Of a stretch of 63,317 bases of DNA, positions 8,083-16,220 are shown one piece after another. The notes under the pieces are model-generated. The model did not search any database. It was not told where the DNA came from and worked only from the letters and a program-made list of their open reading frames with translations. A program made the position numbers and the translations under genes. Every line of letters begins with the position of its first letter. The stretch's first letter is position 1. The stretch is from Nocardioides lianchengensis (GTDB taxonomy: Bacteria; Actinomycetota; Actinomycetes; Propionibacteriales; Nocardioidaceae), in the NCBI RefSeq assembly GCF_900101465.1, contig NZ_FMZM01000006.1, forward strand, positions 29,988-93,304. Reading direction: 5' to 3'.

Positions 8083-8766
8083 ATGACTGCGACTGCGGTA
8101 CCGGACGAGATGCTGCCGACGATGCTGGGGCGCGCGACGCTGATCCTCGACGCGTTCGAGGAGCCGGAGCGCCGGCTCACCCTGGGGCAGGTCGCGGTGC
8201 ACACCGGACTGCCGCGCTCGACCGCGCACCGGATCCTCGACCAGCTGGTCGGTCTCGACTGGCTCGCCCACACCGACCGCGGCTACGTCCTGGGCCGGCG
8301 GGGCCGGACCTGGGGCCGCCCCGGCCAGACCCGCGTCGACCTGCAGGAGGTGGCCGCCCCCGAGCTCGCCCGCCTCGCGACCTGCGGTGGAGTCGTGCAC
8401 CTCGGCCTCCTCGACGGCGCCGACGTGGTGCTGCTCGACGGCCGCGGCGACGGCGCCGGGCGGGTCGGCAGCCGCCGTCGCGCCGAGCGCTCGGCGCTGG
8501 GCCGGGCCGCGCTCGCCACTCTCACGCCCGAGGAGGTCGACGACCGCGTCGGCGGCGTCGACCTCGCCCGCCTGTACGCCGACCTGCACCGCGCCCGTCG
8601 TACCCAGCTGGTCCGCGGGGAGCTCGGTGGCGGCCTGGTCGCTATCGCCTCGCCCGTCGCCTCGGGGGCGGCCCTGGAGCTCGTCGTCCCCGCCGGCCGC
8701 GCCGATCGGCTCGGCCCGCTCGCCCGGGCCGCGGCCTGCCGGGTGCGCGAGGCGCTCGGCGCCTAG
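8083..8766 (+). CDS. IclR-family transcriptional regulator
   Basis: 227-aa DNA-binding protein. Residues about 8-60 form the winged helix-turn-helix (LTLGQVAVHTGLPRSTAHRI), and the rest is the IclR effector domain (GVVHLGLLDGADVVLLDGRG; LGRAALATLTPEEVDDRV). ATG at 8083 has GGAGGG 4-9 bases upstream; a GTG 15 bases earlier is possible but has no such site. Members usually sense a small organic acid or aromatic intermediate and control the adjacent catabolic operon. The gene diverges from the LLM-SnoaL-SDR operon. Its end overlaps the end of the converging membrane protein gene. Confidence 0.88.
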   Translation: MTATAVPDEMLPTMLGRATLILDAFEEPERRLTLGQVAVHTGLPRSTAHRILDQLVGLDWLAHTDRGYVLGRRGRTWGRPGQTRVDLQEVAAPELARLATCGGVVHLGLLDGADVVLLDGRGDGAGRVGSRRRAERSALGRAALATLTPEEVDDRVGGVDLARLYADLHRARRTQLVRGELGGGLVAIASPVASGAALELVVPAGRADRLGPLARAAACRVREALGA

Positions 8767-9281
8767 CTGCTGCCGTCGTACGACGCGTCGCGGCGCAGTC
8801 CGACGCTCCCGGCGACCGTGAGGACGACGAGCGCGGCGACGGTGACGACGAAGCCGGCGGAGAGCCGGGTGCCCGCGTCCTCGGCGAACGTCTCGCGTCG
8901 GATCGCGAGGGTCCACGACGTCCAGACGACGATGCCCACGACGAGGGCCGATCCGCTGAACGCCGCGGTGATCCGGGCCGCGAGCGCGACCGACGCGCGG
9001 CGGATCGCCGTACCGAGGCCGGCGGCGACGCAGATCGCGAGCAGCAGCCAGAGGAGCGGGGAGCGCTGGGTCCGGTAGCCGATCAGGGTCGTGGTCCCGC
9101 TGCCGTCGTCCGGCAGCTGCCAGAAGCCGTTCACGACCCGGGTGGCGCCGTCGACGGCGTACCAGGGCTGGTCGAGGAAGGCGTAGGTGCTCGCGGCGGA
9201 GCCGAGCAGCAGGAGCGCCAGGACCCCACGGCGCAGGGCGGGGCGAACGGTGGTCCGGACCGGCGGCGGCGCAAGACTCAT
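8763..9281 (-). CDS. Hypothetical membrane protein
   Basis: 172 residues with about four hydrophobic segments: ALLLLGSAASTYAF, LLWLLLAICVAAGLG, SALVVGIVVWTSWTLAI and FVVTVAALVVLTVAGSVG. The stretch between the first two (about 50 residues, DQPWYAVDGATRVVNGFW) is probably extracytoplasmic. I do not recognise a family. It converges on the IclR gene with a 4-bp overlap and is separated by 26 bp from the following SDR gene on the same strand, so it may be a stand-alone gene. Confidence 0.65.
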   Translation of the reverse strand: MSLAPPPVRTTVRPALRRGVLALLLLGSAASTYAFLDQPWYAVDGATRVVNGFWQLPDDGSGTTTLIGYRTQRSPLLWLLLAICVAAGLGTAIRRASVALAARITAAFSGSALVVGIVVWTSWTLAIRRETFAEDAGTRLSAGFVVTVAALVVLTVAGSVGLRRDASYDGSS

Positions 9282-9307
9282 GGCGGGAGCCTAGGAGCAC
9301 CGTCGTC

Positions 9308-10099
9308 TCAGTGGTCGAGGTTCATCAGCTTCCGCATCATCCGGTGCGCGCCGAGGACGACCGCTGCGCGGTCGGGGTCGTTGCGGTGGGCCACGCCGGC
9401 GTCGTTGCCGCCGGCGACGTGGACCGGGCCGTGGGGGAGACGCTCGAGGCCCTCCCGGGCCACGTCGTCGGGCTCGGCGACGAGCATGCCGGGGACGTCG
9501 AAGTTGAGCCCCACCCGCTCCATCGCGGGCGTGCGGGTGACGCCGAGGACCAGCTCGAGCACGTCCACGCCGTGCTCGCGCAGCTCCAGCCACAGGCTCT
9601 CGGCGAAGATCCGGCTGAACGCCTTCACTCCGCCGTAGACGGTGTGCCGCGTCGACCCGAGGTAGCCGGCCATCGACCCGACCAGCAGGATCCCGCCCCG
9701 CCCGCGCGTCCGCATGGGTCCGGCGTAGTGGTGGACCAGACCGAGCGGCGTGGTGACGTTGAGGTCGATCACCTGCTGGAACGCGGCGAGGTCGCCGTCG
9801 ACGAACTCCTCGCTGTGCGTGTTGGCGCCCGCGTTGAGGACCAGCAGGCCGACCTCCAGGTCGGCGGTCGCCTCCGCGACCCGTCGTACGGCGTCGGCCG
9901 CGCTGAGGTCGAGCGCCAGCGTGCGGACCTCCACCCCGAGCGAGCGGCACTCGGCCGCGGTCGCCTCGAGCGGCTCGGGCCGGCGGGCCAGCAGGACCAG
10001 GTGGATCCCGGCCTCGGCCAGCTGCCGGGCGAACGACGCCCCGACGCCCTCCGAGCCGCCCGCCACCACCGCCCACGGGCCGCATCGCGTCAGGTCCAT
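9308..10099 (-). CDS. SDR-family dehydrogenase
   Basis: 263-aa short-chain dehydrogenase. The cofactor loop is GGSEGVG (about residues 14-20), NAGA follows strand 4, and the catalytic Ser, Tyr and Lys sit in LLVGSMAGYLGSTRHTVYGGVKAFS. The sequence resembles the group annotated as 17-beta-hydroxysteroid-dehydrogenase-like or fatty-acyl reductases (GVTRTPAMERVGLNFD). ATG at 10099 is chosen because upstream in-frame sequence has no SDR homology. It diverges from the KstR-like gene with about 100 bp between; I see no clear KstR box there. A steroid or acyl-CoA substrate is plausible from position only. Confidence 0.8.
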   Translation of the reverse strand: MDLTRCGPWAVVAGGSEGVGASFARQLAEAGIHLVLLARRPEPLEATAAECRSLGVEVRTLALDLSAADAVRRVAEATADLEVGLLVLNAGANTHSEEFVDGDLAAFQQVIDLNVTTPLGLVHHYAGPMRTRGRGGILLVGSMAGYLGSTRHTVYGGVKAFSRIFAESLWLELREHGVDVLELVLGVTRTPAMERVGLNFDVPGMLVAEPDDVAREGLERLPHGPVHVAGGNDAGVAHRNDPDRAAVVLGAHRMMRKLMNLDH

Positions 10100-10199
10100 G
10101 GGGCGCAGCCAACACCGGCCCCGCAGCCGCTCCGGGCGTCGGTCCCGGTGACCGGTACGACCCGGCGGCGACCCGGACGGCCCGCGGTGACGATGAGCC

Positions 10200-10793
10200 A
10201 TGGCCCGCCTCGGAGAGACCCGCGCACCGGCCCAGCCGGCGACCGGGGACCAGGTGGAGCGGCGGGAGCGGATCCGCCGTGCGGCCTCGCGGCTGGTCGC
10301 CGAGCGGGGTCTCGAACAGGTCCAGATGCAGGAGATCGCCCAGGAGTCGGGGGTAGCGCTGGGCACCCTCTACCGCTACTACCCGTCCAAGCACCTGCTG
10401 CTCGCCGGGGTGATGGAGGGCCAGATCGCCGCGATCGGCCGGGTGATCCCCGAAGGGCCGACGCTGGACCCGGTCGCCGAGGTCTCGGAGCTGCTGGTGC
10501 GCGCGGCGCGCGGGCTGATGGCCCGTCCGCTGCTGGCCCGCGCCATGGTCACCTCGATCAACATCGTCCGCTCGGCGTCGGGGCCCCAGAACGACACGTC
10601 CTTCCGCGACCTGGTGCTGCGCAGTGCGGGGATCGTCGAGCCCACCGACGACGACCAGGACCTCGCACGCCTCGTCGAGCAGTGCGCGTACGGCGTCCTG
10701 ACCTGGGCGGTCGCCGGCGAGATCAGCCTCGAGGAGGCGGAGGCCAGCCTGCGCCGGGCCTGCCGGCTGCTGCTCACCGCGGACTGGGGGTAG
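10200..10793 (+). CDS. kstR: TetR-family regulator, probable KstR
   Basis: 197 aa, close to mycobacterial KstR (about 200 aa). The DNA-binding part (about residues 20-68) reads RRERIRRAASRLVAERG, then VQMQEIAQESGVALGTLYRYY, then PSKHLLL; this fits KstR, which carries VQM, VAVGTLYRY and PSKVHLL at the same places. KstR is the repressor of cholesterol side-chain and A/B-ring genes and is released by 3-oxo-cholestenoyl-CoA-type ligands. The gene lies directly upstream of the hsa operon, and several boxes of the KstR consensus occur in this window. The ligand domain is less conserved, so orthology is probable but not certain. Confidence 0.72.
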   Translation: MARLGETRAPAQPATGDQVERRERIRRAASRLVAERGLEQVQMQEIAQESGVALGTLYRYYPSKHLLLAGVMEGQIAAIGRVIPEGPTLDPVAEVSELLVRAARGLMARPLLARAMVTSINIVRSASGPQNDTSFRDLVLRSAGIVEPTDDDQDLARLVEQCAYGVLTWAVAGEISLEEAEASLRRACRLLLTADWG

Positions 10794-10802
10794 GGGAGTC
10801 GC

Positions 10803-11375
10803 ATGAGCGATCCGAAGGCCACCCTGGTCGAGTACCTCCAGTCCGCGCGCGACGCGATCGTCTGGAAGGTCGAGGGCCTCTCCGAGTACGACGCCCGCCG
10901 CCCCCTGACGCCGACCGGCACCAACCTGCTCGGCCTGGTGAAGCACCTGGCCAGCGTGGAGCTGGGCTACTTCGGCGACACCTTCGGCCGGCCCAGCGGC
11001 ATCGCGCTGCCCTGGCACGACGACGCCGCGGACCCCCACGACGATCTCGTTCTCACGGTCGACGAGACCCGGGAGTGGGTCCTGGGCCTCTACCGGACCT
11101 CCTGGGAGCACGCGGCGCGGACCTTCGCCGAGCTCGACCTGGACGCCGAGGGTCGGGTGCCGTGGTGGCCGGGCGACCGCGGCCGGGTCACCCTCCACCA
11201 GGTCCTGGTGCACATGCTCTCGGAGACCAGCCGGCACGCGGGCCACGCCGACATCCTGCGCGAGTCGGTCGACGGCGCGGTCGGCCGGCGACCGCAGGAC
11301 GCCAACATCGACGACGGGTACGACTGGGTCGCCCACCACGCCCGGGTCGACGCCGCCGCACGGCACTTCTCTTAA
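10803..11375 (+). CDS. DinB-family (DUF664-type) protein
   Basis: 190-residue four-helix-bundle protein of the DinB/YfiT group, whose actinobacterial members are often mycothiol-dependent metalloenzymes. The likely metal-binding histidines are in NLLGLVKHLASVELGYF and ETSRHAGHADILRE. It lies 9 bp after the KstR-like gene, so the two are probably co-transcribed. Its stop codon is only 3 bp before the KstR box of the hsa operon. No steroid-pathway role is known to me for this family; it could handle a reactive catabolic by-product, which is speculation. Confidence 0.75.
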   Translation: MSDPKATLVEYLQSARDAIVWKVEGLSEYDARRPLTPTGTNLLGLVKHLASVELGYFGDTFGRPSGIALPWHDDAADPHDDLVLTVDETREWVLGLYRTSWEHAARTFAELDLDAEGRVPWWPGDRGRVTLHQVLVHMLSETSRHAGHADILRESVDGAVGRRPQDANIDDGYDWVAHHARVDAAARHFS

Positions 11376-11378
11376 AAC

Positions 11379-11392
11379 AAGAACGTGTTCTA
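11379..11392. promoter_or_regulatory. KstR box upstream of hsaA
   Basis: AAGAACGTGTTCTA holds the 12-bp perfect palindrome AGAACGTGTTCT and fits TnnAACnnGTTnnA at all positions but the first. It lies 35 bp before the hsaA ATG. Confidence 0.8.
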
Positions 11393-11427
11393 GTATTGCT
11401 GCTGTCCGACCACGACAGGAGAAGTCC

Positions 11428-12594
11428 ATGTCCCAGGCTGTTCTCGACGGCGTCCGCGACCTGCTGCCCACCTTCCGGGAGCGCGCTGACGAGGCCGAGC
11501 GTCTTCGGGTGGTGCCCGAGGCGTCGATCAAGGAGCTCGAGGAGACCGGCTTCTTCCGGCTGCTGCAGCCGAAGCGGTTCGACGGCTTCGAGGCGGACCC
11601 GGTCACCTTCTACACCGCGGTGCGCGACATCGCCTCGGCGTGCGGCTCCACCGGCTGGGTCTCCAGCGTCGTGGGCGTGCACCCGTGGCAGGTCGCGCTC
11701 TTCGCCGACGAGGCCCAGCAGGCGGTGTGGGGCGAGGACACCACGACCCGGCTGAGCTCGTCGTACGCCCCGACGGGCAAGGCGACCGTCACCGACGGCG
11801 GCTACACCCTGAGCGGCAAGTGGAGCTTCTCCTCGGGCTGTGACCACTGCCAGTGGGTGCTGCTCGGGGGGCTGGTGTTCAACGCCGACGGCCAGGTCGT
11901 CGACTTCAAGACGTTCATGGTGCCGCGCGAGAAGTACACGATCGTCGACGTCTGGCACATGGTCGGCCTGGCCGGCACCGGCTCCAACGACATCGTCGTC
12001 GACGAGGTGTTCATCCCCGAGGCCTTCACCCTGTCGATGGGCGAGACCGGCCAGTGCCGCGGCCCGGGCCAGGCGCAGAACACCTCCGACCTCTACAAGC
12101 TGCCGTTCCACTCGATCTTCACCGGCACGATCACCACGCCGATCATCGGGATGGCGCGGGGCGCCTACGCCGAGCACGTCGAGATGCAGCAGAAGCGCAC
12201 CCGCGCGGCGTACCTCGGCGAGAAGGCGTCGCTCGACCCGTTCTCCGCCGTCCGGATCGCCAAGGCCTCCTCGGAGATCGACGCGGCCTGGGCGCTGCTG
12301 ACCAACAACATCCGCGAGGAGATGGCCCACGTCGAGAAGGGCGAGAAGATCCCGCTCGAGCTGCGCCTGCGGGTCCGCCGCGACCAGGTGCTGGGCTCCC
12401 AGCGGGCCATCGACGCCATCGACGCGCTGTTCGAGGCCTCGGGCGGGCGGGCGCTGGCCAACGGCACCTACCTCCAGCGGGCCTGGCGCGACGCGCACGC
12501 GGGCCGGGTGCACGCGGCCAACGACCCCGAGCGGGCGCTGCAGGTCTACGGCGCCCACGAGTTCGGCCACAAGGTCGACCCGGGGATGTACTGA
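11428..12594 (+). CDS. hsaA: 3-HSA hydroxylase, oxygenase component HsaA
   Basis: Flavin-dependent monooxygenase of the acyl-CoA dehydrogenase fold that hydroxylates 3-HSA (3-hydroxy-9,10-secoandrosta-1,3,5(10)-triene-9,17-dione) at C4 with flavin from HsaB. The 388-aa length fits HsaA (about 394). Signatures are FRLLQPKRFDGFEADPVTFY, ACGSTGWVSSVVGVHPWQVA, SGKWSFSSGCDHCQWVLLGG and the C-terminal LQVYGAHEFGHKVDPGMY. CAGGAGAA sits before the ATG. It is first in hsaA-hsaD-hsaC-hsaB, and each following gene overlaps its predecessor by 1-4 bases. Confidence 0.96.
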   Translation: MSQAVLDGVRDLLPTFRERADEAERLRVVPEASIKELEETGFFRLLQPKRFDGFEADPVTFYTAVRDIASACGSTGWVSSVVGVHPWQVALFADEAQQAVWGEDTTTRLSSSYAPTGKATVTDGGYTLSGKWSFSSGCDHCQWVLLGGLVFNADGQVVDFKTFMVPREKYTIVDVWHMVGLAGTGSNDIVVDEVFIPEAFTLSMGETGQCRGPGQAQNTSDLYKLPFHSIFTGTITTPIIGMARGAYAEHVEMQQKRTRAAYLGEKASLDPFSAVRIAKASSEIDAAWALLTNNIREEMAHVEKGEKIPLELRLRVRRDQVLGSQRAIDAIDALFEASGGRALANGTYLQRAWRDAHAGRVHAANDPERALQVYGAHEFGHKVDPGMY

Positions 12595-13502
12595 TGGCCG
12601 ACCTCTCCCAGGAGGCGACGCGGCGGTCCGCCAAGGCCCACGACATCACGCTCAACTACTACGAGGCCGGCACGGGCGGCGATCTCGGGGGCGGCCTGCC
12701 GCTGCTGATGCTGCACGGCGGCGGCCCGGGCGCCTCGGCGTGGTCCAACTTCGGCCGCGCGCTGCCGCACTTCGCCTCCCGATTCCGGACCCTGCTGGTC
12801 GACCAGCCGGGCTTCGGCGGCTCCGACAAGCCCCCGGTGGTCGGCAACTTCTACCGGCACGCCGCCGACCACGTCGTCGCCCTGATGGACGAGCTCGGGA
12901 TCGAGCGGGTGCACCTGCTCGGCAACAGCCTCGGCGGCGGTACGGCGATGCGCCTCGCGCTCACCTACCCCGACCGGGTCGGACGGCTGATCCTGATGGG
13001 TCCGGGCGGGCTCTCGCTCAACCTGTTCCACGCCGACCCGACCGAGGGCGTCCAGCGGCTGATGGACTTCGGCGCGAACCCCACCCGGGAGGCGCTGCGG
13101 GCCTTCATCTCCACGATGGTCGTCAACCAGGAGCTGGTGACCGATGAGCTGGTCGAGGAGCGCTTCGCCGACGCGACGGCGCCCGGTGCGCAGGAGGCGA
13201 TGCGCTCGATGGGCATGTCGTTCTGGAACCCCGAGACGGCCGAGGACGGCATGCTCTGGCGCGAGGCCCACCGGCTGCGCAAGCACACCCTGCTCACCTG
13301 GGGCCGCGAGGACCGGGTCAACCCGCTGGACGGCGCCTTCGCCGCCCTCAAGCTGATCCCGAAGGCCCAGCTGCACGTGTTCCCCCACTGCGGCCACTGG
13401 GCGCAGATCGAGGCGGCGGAGGAGTTCGCCGAGATCTCGACCGCGTTCCTGGCCCGCCACGTCGAATCTCGACAGGCTCGATCACCGGAGGAGTCGCCAT
13501 GA
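12594..13502 (+). CDS. hsaD: 4,9-DSHA hydrolase HsaD
   Basis: Alpha/beta-hydrolase that cleaves the C-C bond of the meta-cleavage product 4,9-DSHA, releasing the A-ring fragment (HHD) and the propionate with rings C and D (DOHNAA/HIP). The oxyanion loop is HGGGPGASAWSNF, the nucleophile is Ser in GNSLGGG, the acid is Asp in WGREDRVNP and the base is His in PHCGHWAQIE. These are the features of the meta-cleavage-product hydrolase branch (BphD/HsaD). 302 aa is slightly longer than the mycobacterial enzyme because of a C-terminal tail. The ATG overlaps the hsaA stop by one base (TGATG). Confidence 0.96.
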   Translation: MADLSQEATRRSAKAHDITLNYYEAGTGGDLGGGLPLLMLHGGGPGASAWSNFGRALPHFASRFRTLLVDQPGFGGSDKPPVVGNFYRHAADHVVALMDELGIERVHLLGNSLGGGTAMRLALTYPDRVGRLILMGPGGLSLNLFHADPTEGVQRLMDFGANPTREALRAFISTMVVNQELVTDELVEERFADATAPGAQEAMRSMGMSFWNPETAEDGMLWREAHRLRKHTLLTWGREDRVNPLDGAFAALKLIPKAQLHVFPHCGHWAQIEAAEEFAEISTAFLARHVESRQARSPEESP

Positions 13503-14398
13503 CGATCGACATCAAGTCGATGGGCTACGTCCGCGTCGACTCCACCGACCTGGCCCAGTGGGAGACGTTCGCCGGCAAGGTGCTCGGGCTGGCCAAGGGC
13601 CGGGGCCCGCACCCCGAGCACCAGTACTGGCGCATCGACGAGGTCTCGGCGCGGCTGGTCGTCGTGCCCGCCGAGGTCGACCAACTGTCCTGCGTGGGCT
13701 GGGAGGTCGCCGACCACCGGGCGCTGCAGGAGGCCCGCGAGCACCTGCAGAAGGCGGGCGTCGACTTCGAGGAGGGCACCCGTGAGGAGCTCGACGAGCG
13801 TCGCGTGCAGGAGCTGGTCCGCTTCTCCGATCCCTTCGACAACGTCTTCGAGCTGTTCCACGGCATCACCTACGAGTCGCGGCCGATCGTCACGCCGTAC
13901 GCCGCCACCTTCGTGACAGGTGACCAGGGCATGGGGCACATCGTGCTGCCGGTGCTCGACGACGTGGAGGCGCTGCGCTTCTACACCGACGTGCTCGGGT
14001 TCCGGCTGCGCGACTCGATGAGCATGCCCGGCGAGTTCGTCGGCAAGGAACCGGGATCGAAGGTCTGGCTGCGCTTCCTGGGCGTCAACCCCCGGCACCA
14101 CTCGCTGGCCTTCCTGCCGATGCCGAACCCGTCCAAGTGCGTCCACGTGATGCTCGAGGTGGACCAGCTCGACCACGTCGGCCGTGCGCTGGAGCGGGTC
14201 CGCAAGCACGGCGCGCCGCTCTCGGCGACGCTCGGGCGGCACATGAACGACGAGATGGTCTCCTTCTACGTGAAGTCGCCCGGTGGGTTCGATGTCGAGT
14301 TCGGCACCGAGGGCCTCACCGTCGACGACGCCCGCTGGGTGGCCCGCGAGTCGACGGCCGTGTCCTACTGGGGCCACGACTTCGGGGGCGGCCAGTAG
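13499..14398 (+). CDS. hsaC: Extradiol dioxygenase HsaC
   Basis: Iron-dependent type I extradiol dioxygenase that opens the catecholic A ring of 3,4-DHSA. It has two vicinal-oxygen-chelate modules. Fe(II) ligands are expected at His147 (GMGHIVLP), His200/201 (NPRHHSLAF) and Glu267 (GFDVEFG), all present. 299 aa is normal for HsaC. The ATG overlaps the hsaD stop (ATGA). The order A-D-C-B is the same as in mycobacteria and rhodococci. Confidence 0.96.
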   Translation: MTIDIKSMGYVRVDSTDLAQWETFAGKVLGLAKGRGPHPEHQYWRIDEVSARLVVVPAEVDQLSCVGWEVADHRALQEAREHLQKAGVDFEEGTREELDERRVQELVRFSDPFDNVFELFHGITYESRPIVTPYAATFVTGDQGMGHIVLPVLDDVEALRFYTDVLGFRLRDSMSMPGEFVGKEPGSKVWLRFLGVNPRHHSLAFLPMPNPSKCVHVMLEVDQLDHVGRALERVRKHGAPLSATLGRHMNDEMVSFYVKSPGGFDVEFGTEGLTVDDARWVARESTAVSYWGHDFGGGQ

Positions 14399-15072
14399 TG
14401 CCCGACGGGGTACAGACGGCCATGGCCATGAGCTCGGGAGCACACCGCGGGACCCCCGACATCCCCGACGGGATGTCCTCGGACGCGCGTGAGACCTGGC
14501 CCAGCCCGGAGCTGATCAGCTCCTGGCTCGGCGACGCCGGCTACGAGTTCGAGCTGCGCCCCGGCGAGGACGTCGAGATCCCGGAGGACCCCGAGGCGCA
14601 GGCCGCCGCCCGGCAGTTCCGCGACGTGCTCGGCCGGTTCGCGTCCGGCGTCACGGTCGTGACCTCGACCAGCGGCGGGGAGCCGGTGGGGATGACCTGC
14701 CAGTCGTTCTCCAGCGTTTCGCTGGAGCCGCCGCTGGTGCTCTTCATCCCCGCCAAGACCTCGCGGGCCTGGCCGCTGATCCAGCGCTCCGGCCGCTTCT
14801 GCGTGAACTTCTTGGGCGCCGAGCAGGCCGAGCTCTCCAACCAGATGGCCAGCCGCGGCGTCGACAAGTTCGCCGGCGTGGACTGGACGCCGTCGGCGGC
14901 GACCGGCTCGCCGGTCCTCGCCGGCACCCTCGGCCACGTCGACTGCACCATCCACGCCGTCCACGAGGCCGGCGACCACTACGTCGTCCTCGGCCGCGTC
15001 CTCGAGCTGGCCAGCTCCGACGTCGCCGACCCGCTCCTGTTCTTCCAGGGCAAGTACCGCACCACCGACTGA
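14398..15072 (+). CDS. hsaB: Flavin reductase HsaB, N-terminally extended
   Basis: NAD(P)H:flavin reductase that supplies reduced flavin to HsaA. The core from about residue 62 (ARQFRDVLGRFASGVTVVTS) through GMTCQSFSSVSLEPPLVLF, RSGRFCVNFL and DKFAGVDW is typical of the HsaB/HpaC family. The GTG start overlaps the hsaC stop (TAGTG). ATG codons at 14422 and 14428 are alternatives. With any of them the protein has about 50-60 residues before the core (ETWPSPELISSWLGDAGYEF), not expected in a family of about 190 aa. The gene is followed 5 bp later by a palindromic element that may end transcription. Confidence 0.9.
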   Translation: MPDGVQTAMAMSSGAHRGTPDIPDGMSSDARETWPSPELISSWLGDAGYEFELRPGEDVEIPEDPEAQAAARQFRDVLGRFASGVTVVTSTSGGEPVGMTCQSFSSVSLEPPLVLFIPAKTSRAWPLIQRSGRFCVNFLGAEQAELSNQMASRGVDKFAGVDWTPSAATGSPVLAGTLGHVDCTIHAVHEAGDHYVVLGRVLELASSDVADPLLFFQGKYRTTD

Positions 15073-15076
15073 CGCT

Positions 15077-15133
15077 GACCCGTCACTGGATGACCGGTTT
15101 TCGCGGCGTGTCAGTCGCGAGTTGACGGGTCGA
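15077..15133. repeat. Palindromic element, left flank of AbiEi-like gene
   Basis: GACCCGTCA (15077-15085) pairs with TGACGGGTC (15123-15131), so the segment is itself a hairpin. It aligns without gaps in inverted orientation to 16141-16197 (43 of 57 bases identical by my count), with the GACCCGTCACT and GACGGGTCGA ends fully conserved. The two copies bracket one gene. It also directly follows hsaB and may act as its terminator. Confidence 0.75.
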
Positions 15134-15190
15134 TATCGGGCCTGTGGATGAGCAGTACGACGACCCGCGCGGCTGCGGGAGCGTGTCCGC

Positions 15191-16159
15191 ATGGATCTGC
15201 TCCCCGACCTCCCGGACCTGCCCGATCGGCGTGCCGAGCTGCCGCTCGACATGCCGTTCACGACCGCGCGGGCCGCGGAGCTCGGCGTACGACCGCGGGT
15301 GCTGGGGCAGCTGGTGCGGGCCGGGCTCGTCCGCCGCGTGGTCGAGGGGGTGTACGTCGATGCCGTCGTCCCCGACACCACCGAGGTCCGCGCGCGGGCC
15401 GTGGGGCTGGTGATCCCGCGCACGGCCGTCGTCTGCGACGAGTCGGCGGCCTGGCTGCATGGTGTCGATGTCGAGCCGCCCCAGAGCCACGTCGTCGCGC
15501 CGCCCGTGAGCGTCTTCCAGGAACCGGGCCGCACCCGTGTCCGCAAGTCGGGCTGCGTCGGCGGCGAGCGGACGTTGCTGCCGAGCGACGTGATGGAGGT
15601 CGACGGGGTGCGCGTGCTGACGCCGTTGCGGCTGGCCTGCGACCTGGGTCGGCTGCGGCCCCGCGATCAGGCACTCGGGGCGATGGACGCGCTCGCCCGA
15701 GCGGGCGGCCTCGACGCGGCCGACGTCGTACGGGAGACGGAGCGGTTCTCGGGCATGCGCGGGGTGGTCCAGCTCCGCGACCTCGGACCGCGGGTGGACG
15801 CCCGGGCCGAGTCACTGCCCGAGTCCTGGACGCGTCTGCGCTGCCAGGACGGGGAGCTGCCCGAGCTGACGCCGCAGCTCGAGGTACGCCGCGCAGGCGC
15901 CTGGGGTGAGTCGGCCTTCCTCGACCTGGGCAACGAGGAGCTGCGCTTCGCCGTCGAGTACGACGGTGCCGACTGGCACACCACCGACGAGCAGCGAGCG
16001 CGGGACGGGCGGCGCCGGGGCTGGCTGACGAGGGAAGGGGGCTGGGGGATCGTCGTCCTGACGCGGACGCACGTCCCGACCCTGGACCGACAGCTGACCA
16101 TCGACGTCGTACGACGGGGACTGGATCGTCATCTGGCCGGTCGACCCGTCGATCCGTGA
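15191..16159 (+). CDS. AbiEi-like winged-helix protein with nuclease-like C-terminus
   Basis: 322-residue protein of a type very common in Nocardioides. The N-terminal half has the AbiEi-type winged helix (FTTARAAELGVRPRVLGQLV, VYVDAV) and the linked TAVVCDESAAWLHGV and VLTPLRLACDLGR segments seen in type IV antitoxin-like proteins. The C-terminal part (FAVEYDGADWHTTDEQRARD, then GWGIVVLTRTHV) resembles DUF559/Vsr-like PD-(D/E)XK nuclease folds. No AbiEii-type toxin gene is next to it, so it is an orphan. Palindromic repeats lie on both sides, and the final codons fall inside the right-hand repeat. The other copy of this protein type is at 46948-47889. Confidence 0.7.
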   Translation: MDLLPDLPDLPDRRAELPLDMPFTTARAAELGVRPRVLGQLVRAGLVRRVVEGVYVDAVVPDTTEVRARAVGLVIPRTAVVCDESAAWLHGVDVEPPQSHVVAPPVSVFQEPGRTRVRKSGCVGGERTLLPSDVMEVDGVRVLTPLRLACDLGRLRPRDQALGAMDALARAGGLDAADVVRETERFSGMRGVVQLRDLGPRVDARAESLPESWTRLRCQDGELPELTPQLEVRRAGAWGESAFLDLGNEELRFAVEYDGADWHTTDEQRARDGRRRGWLTREGGWGIVVLTRTHVPTLDRQLTIDVVRRGLDRHLAGRPVDP

Positions 16160-16197
16160 CCGACACACCGCCGGAACAGGGCACTGAGTGACGGGTC
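16141..16197. repeat. Palindromic element, right flank of AbiEi-like gene
   Basis: Inverted partner of 15077-15133. GACCCGTC at 16143-16150 and TGACGGGTC at 16189-16197 make it a hairpin in its own right. It overlaps the last codons and the stop of the AbiEi-like gene and ends 24 bp before the GrpB-family gene. Confidence 0.72.
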
Positions 16198-16220
16198 GGC
16201 GGTGACCTAGGGTCGGCAGC

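Noticed and set aside
15191..16159. Complete AbiE toxin-antitoxin pair
   Set aside because: No nucleotidyltransferase toxin is adjacent in operon; the GrpB-family gene downstream has a nucleotidyltransferase-like fold but is a separate family and lies beyond the repeat.
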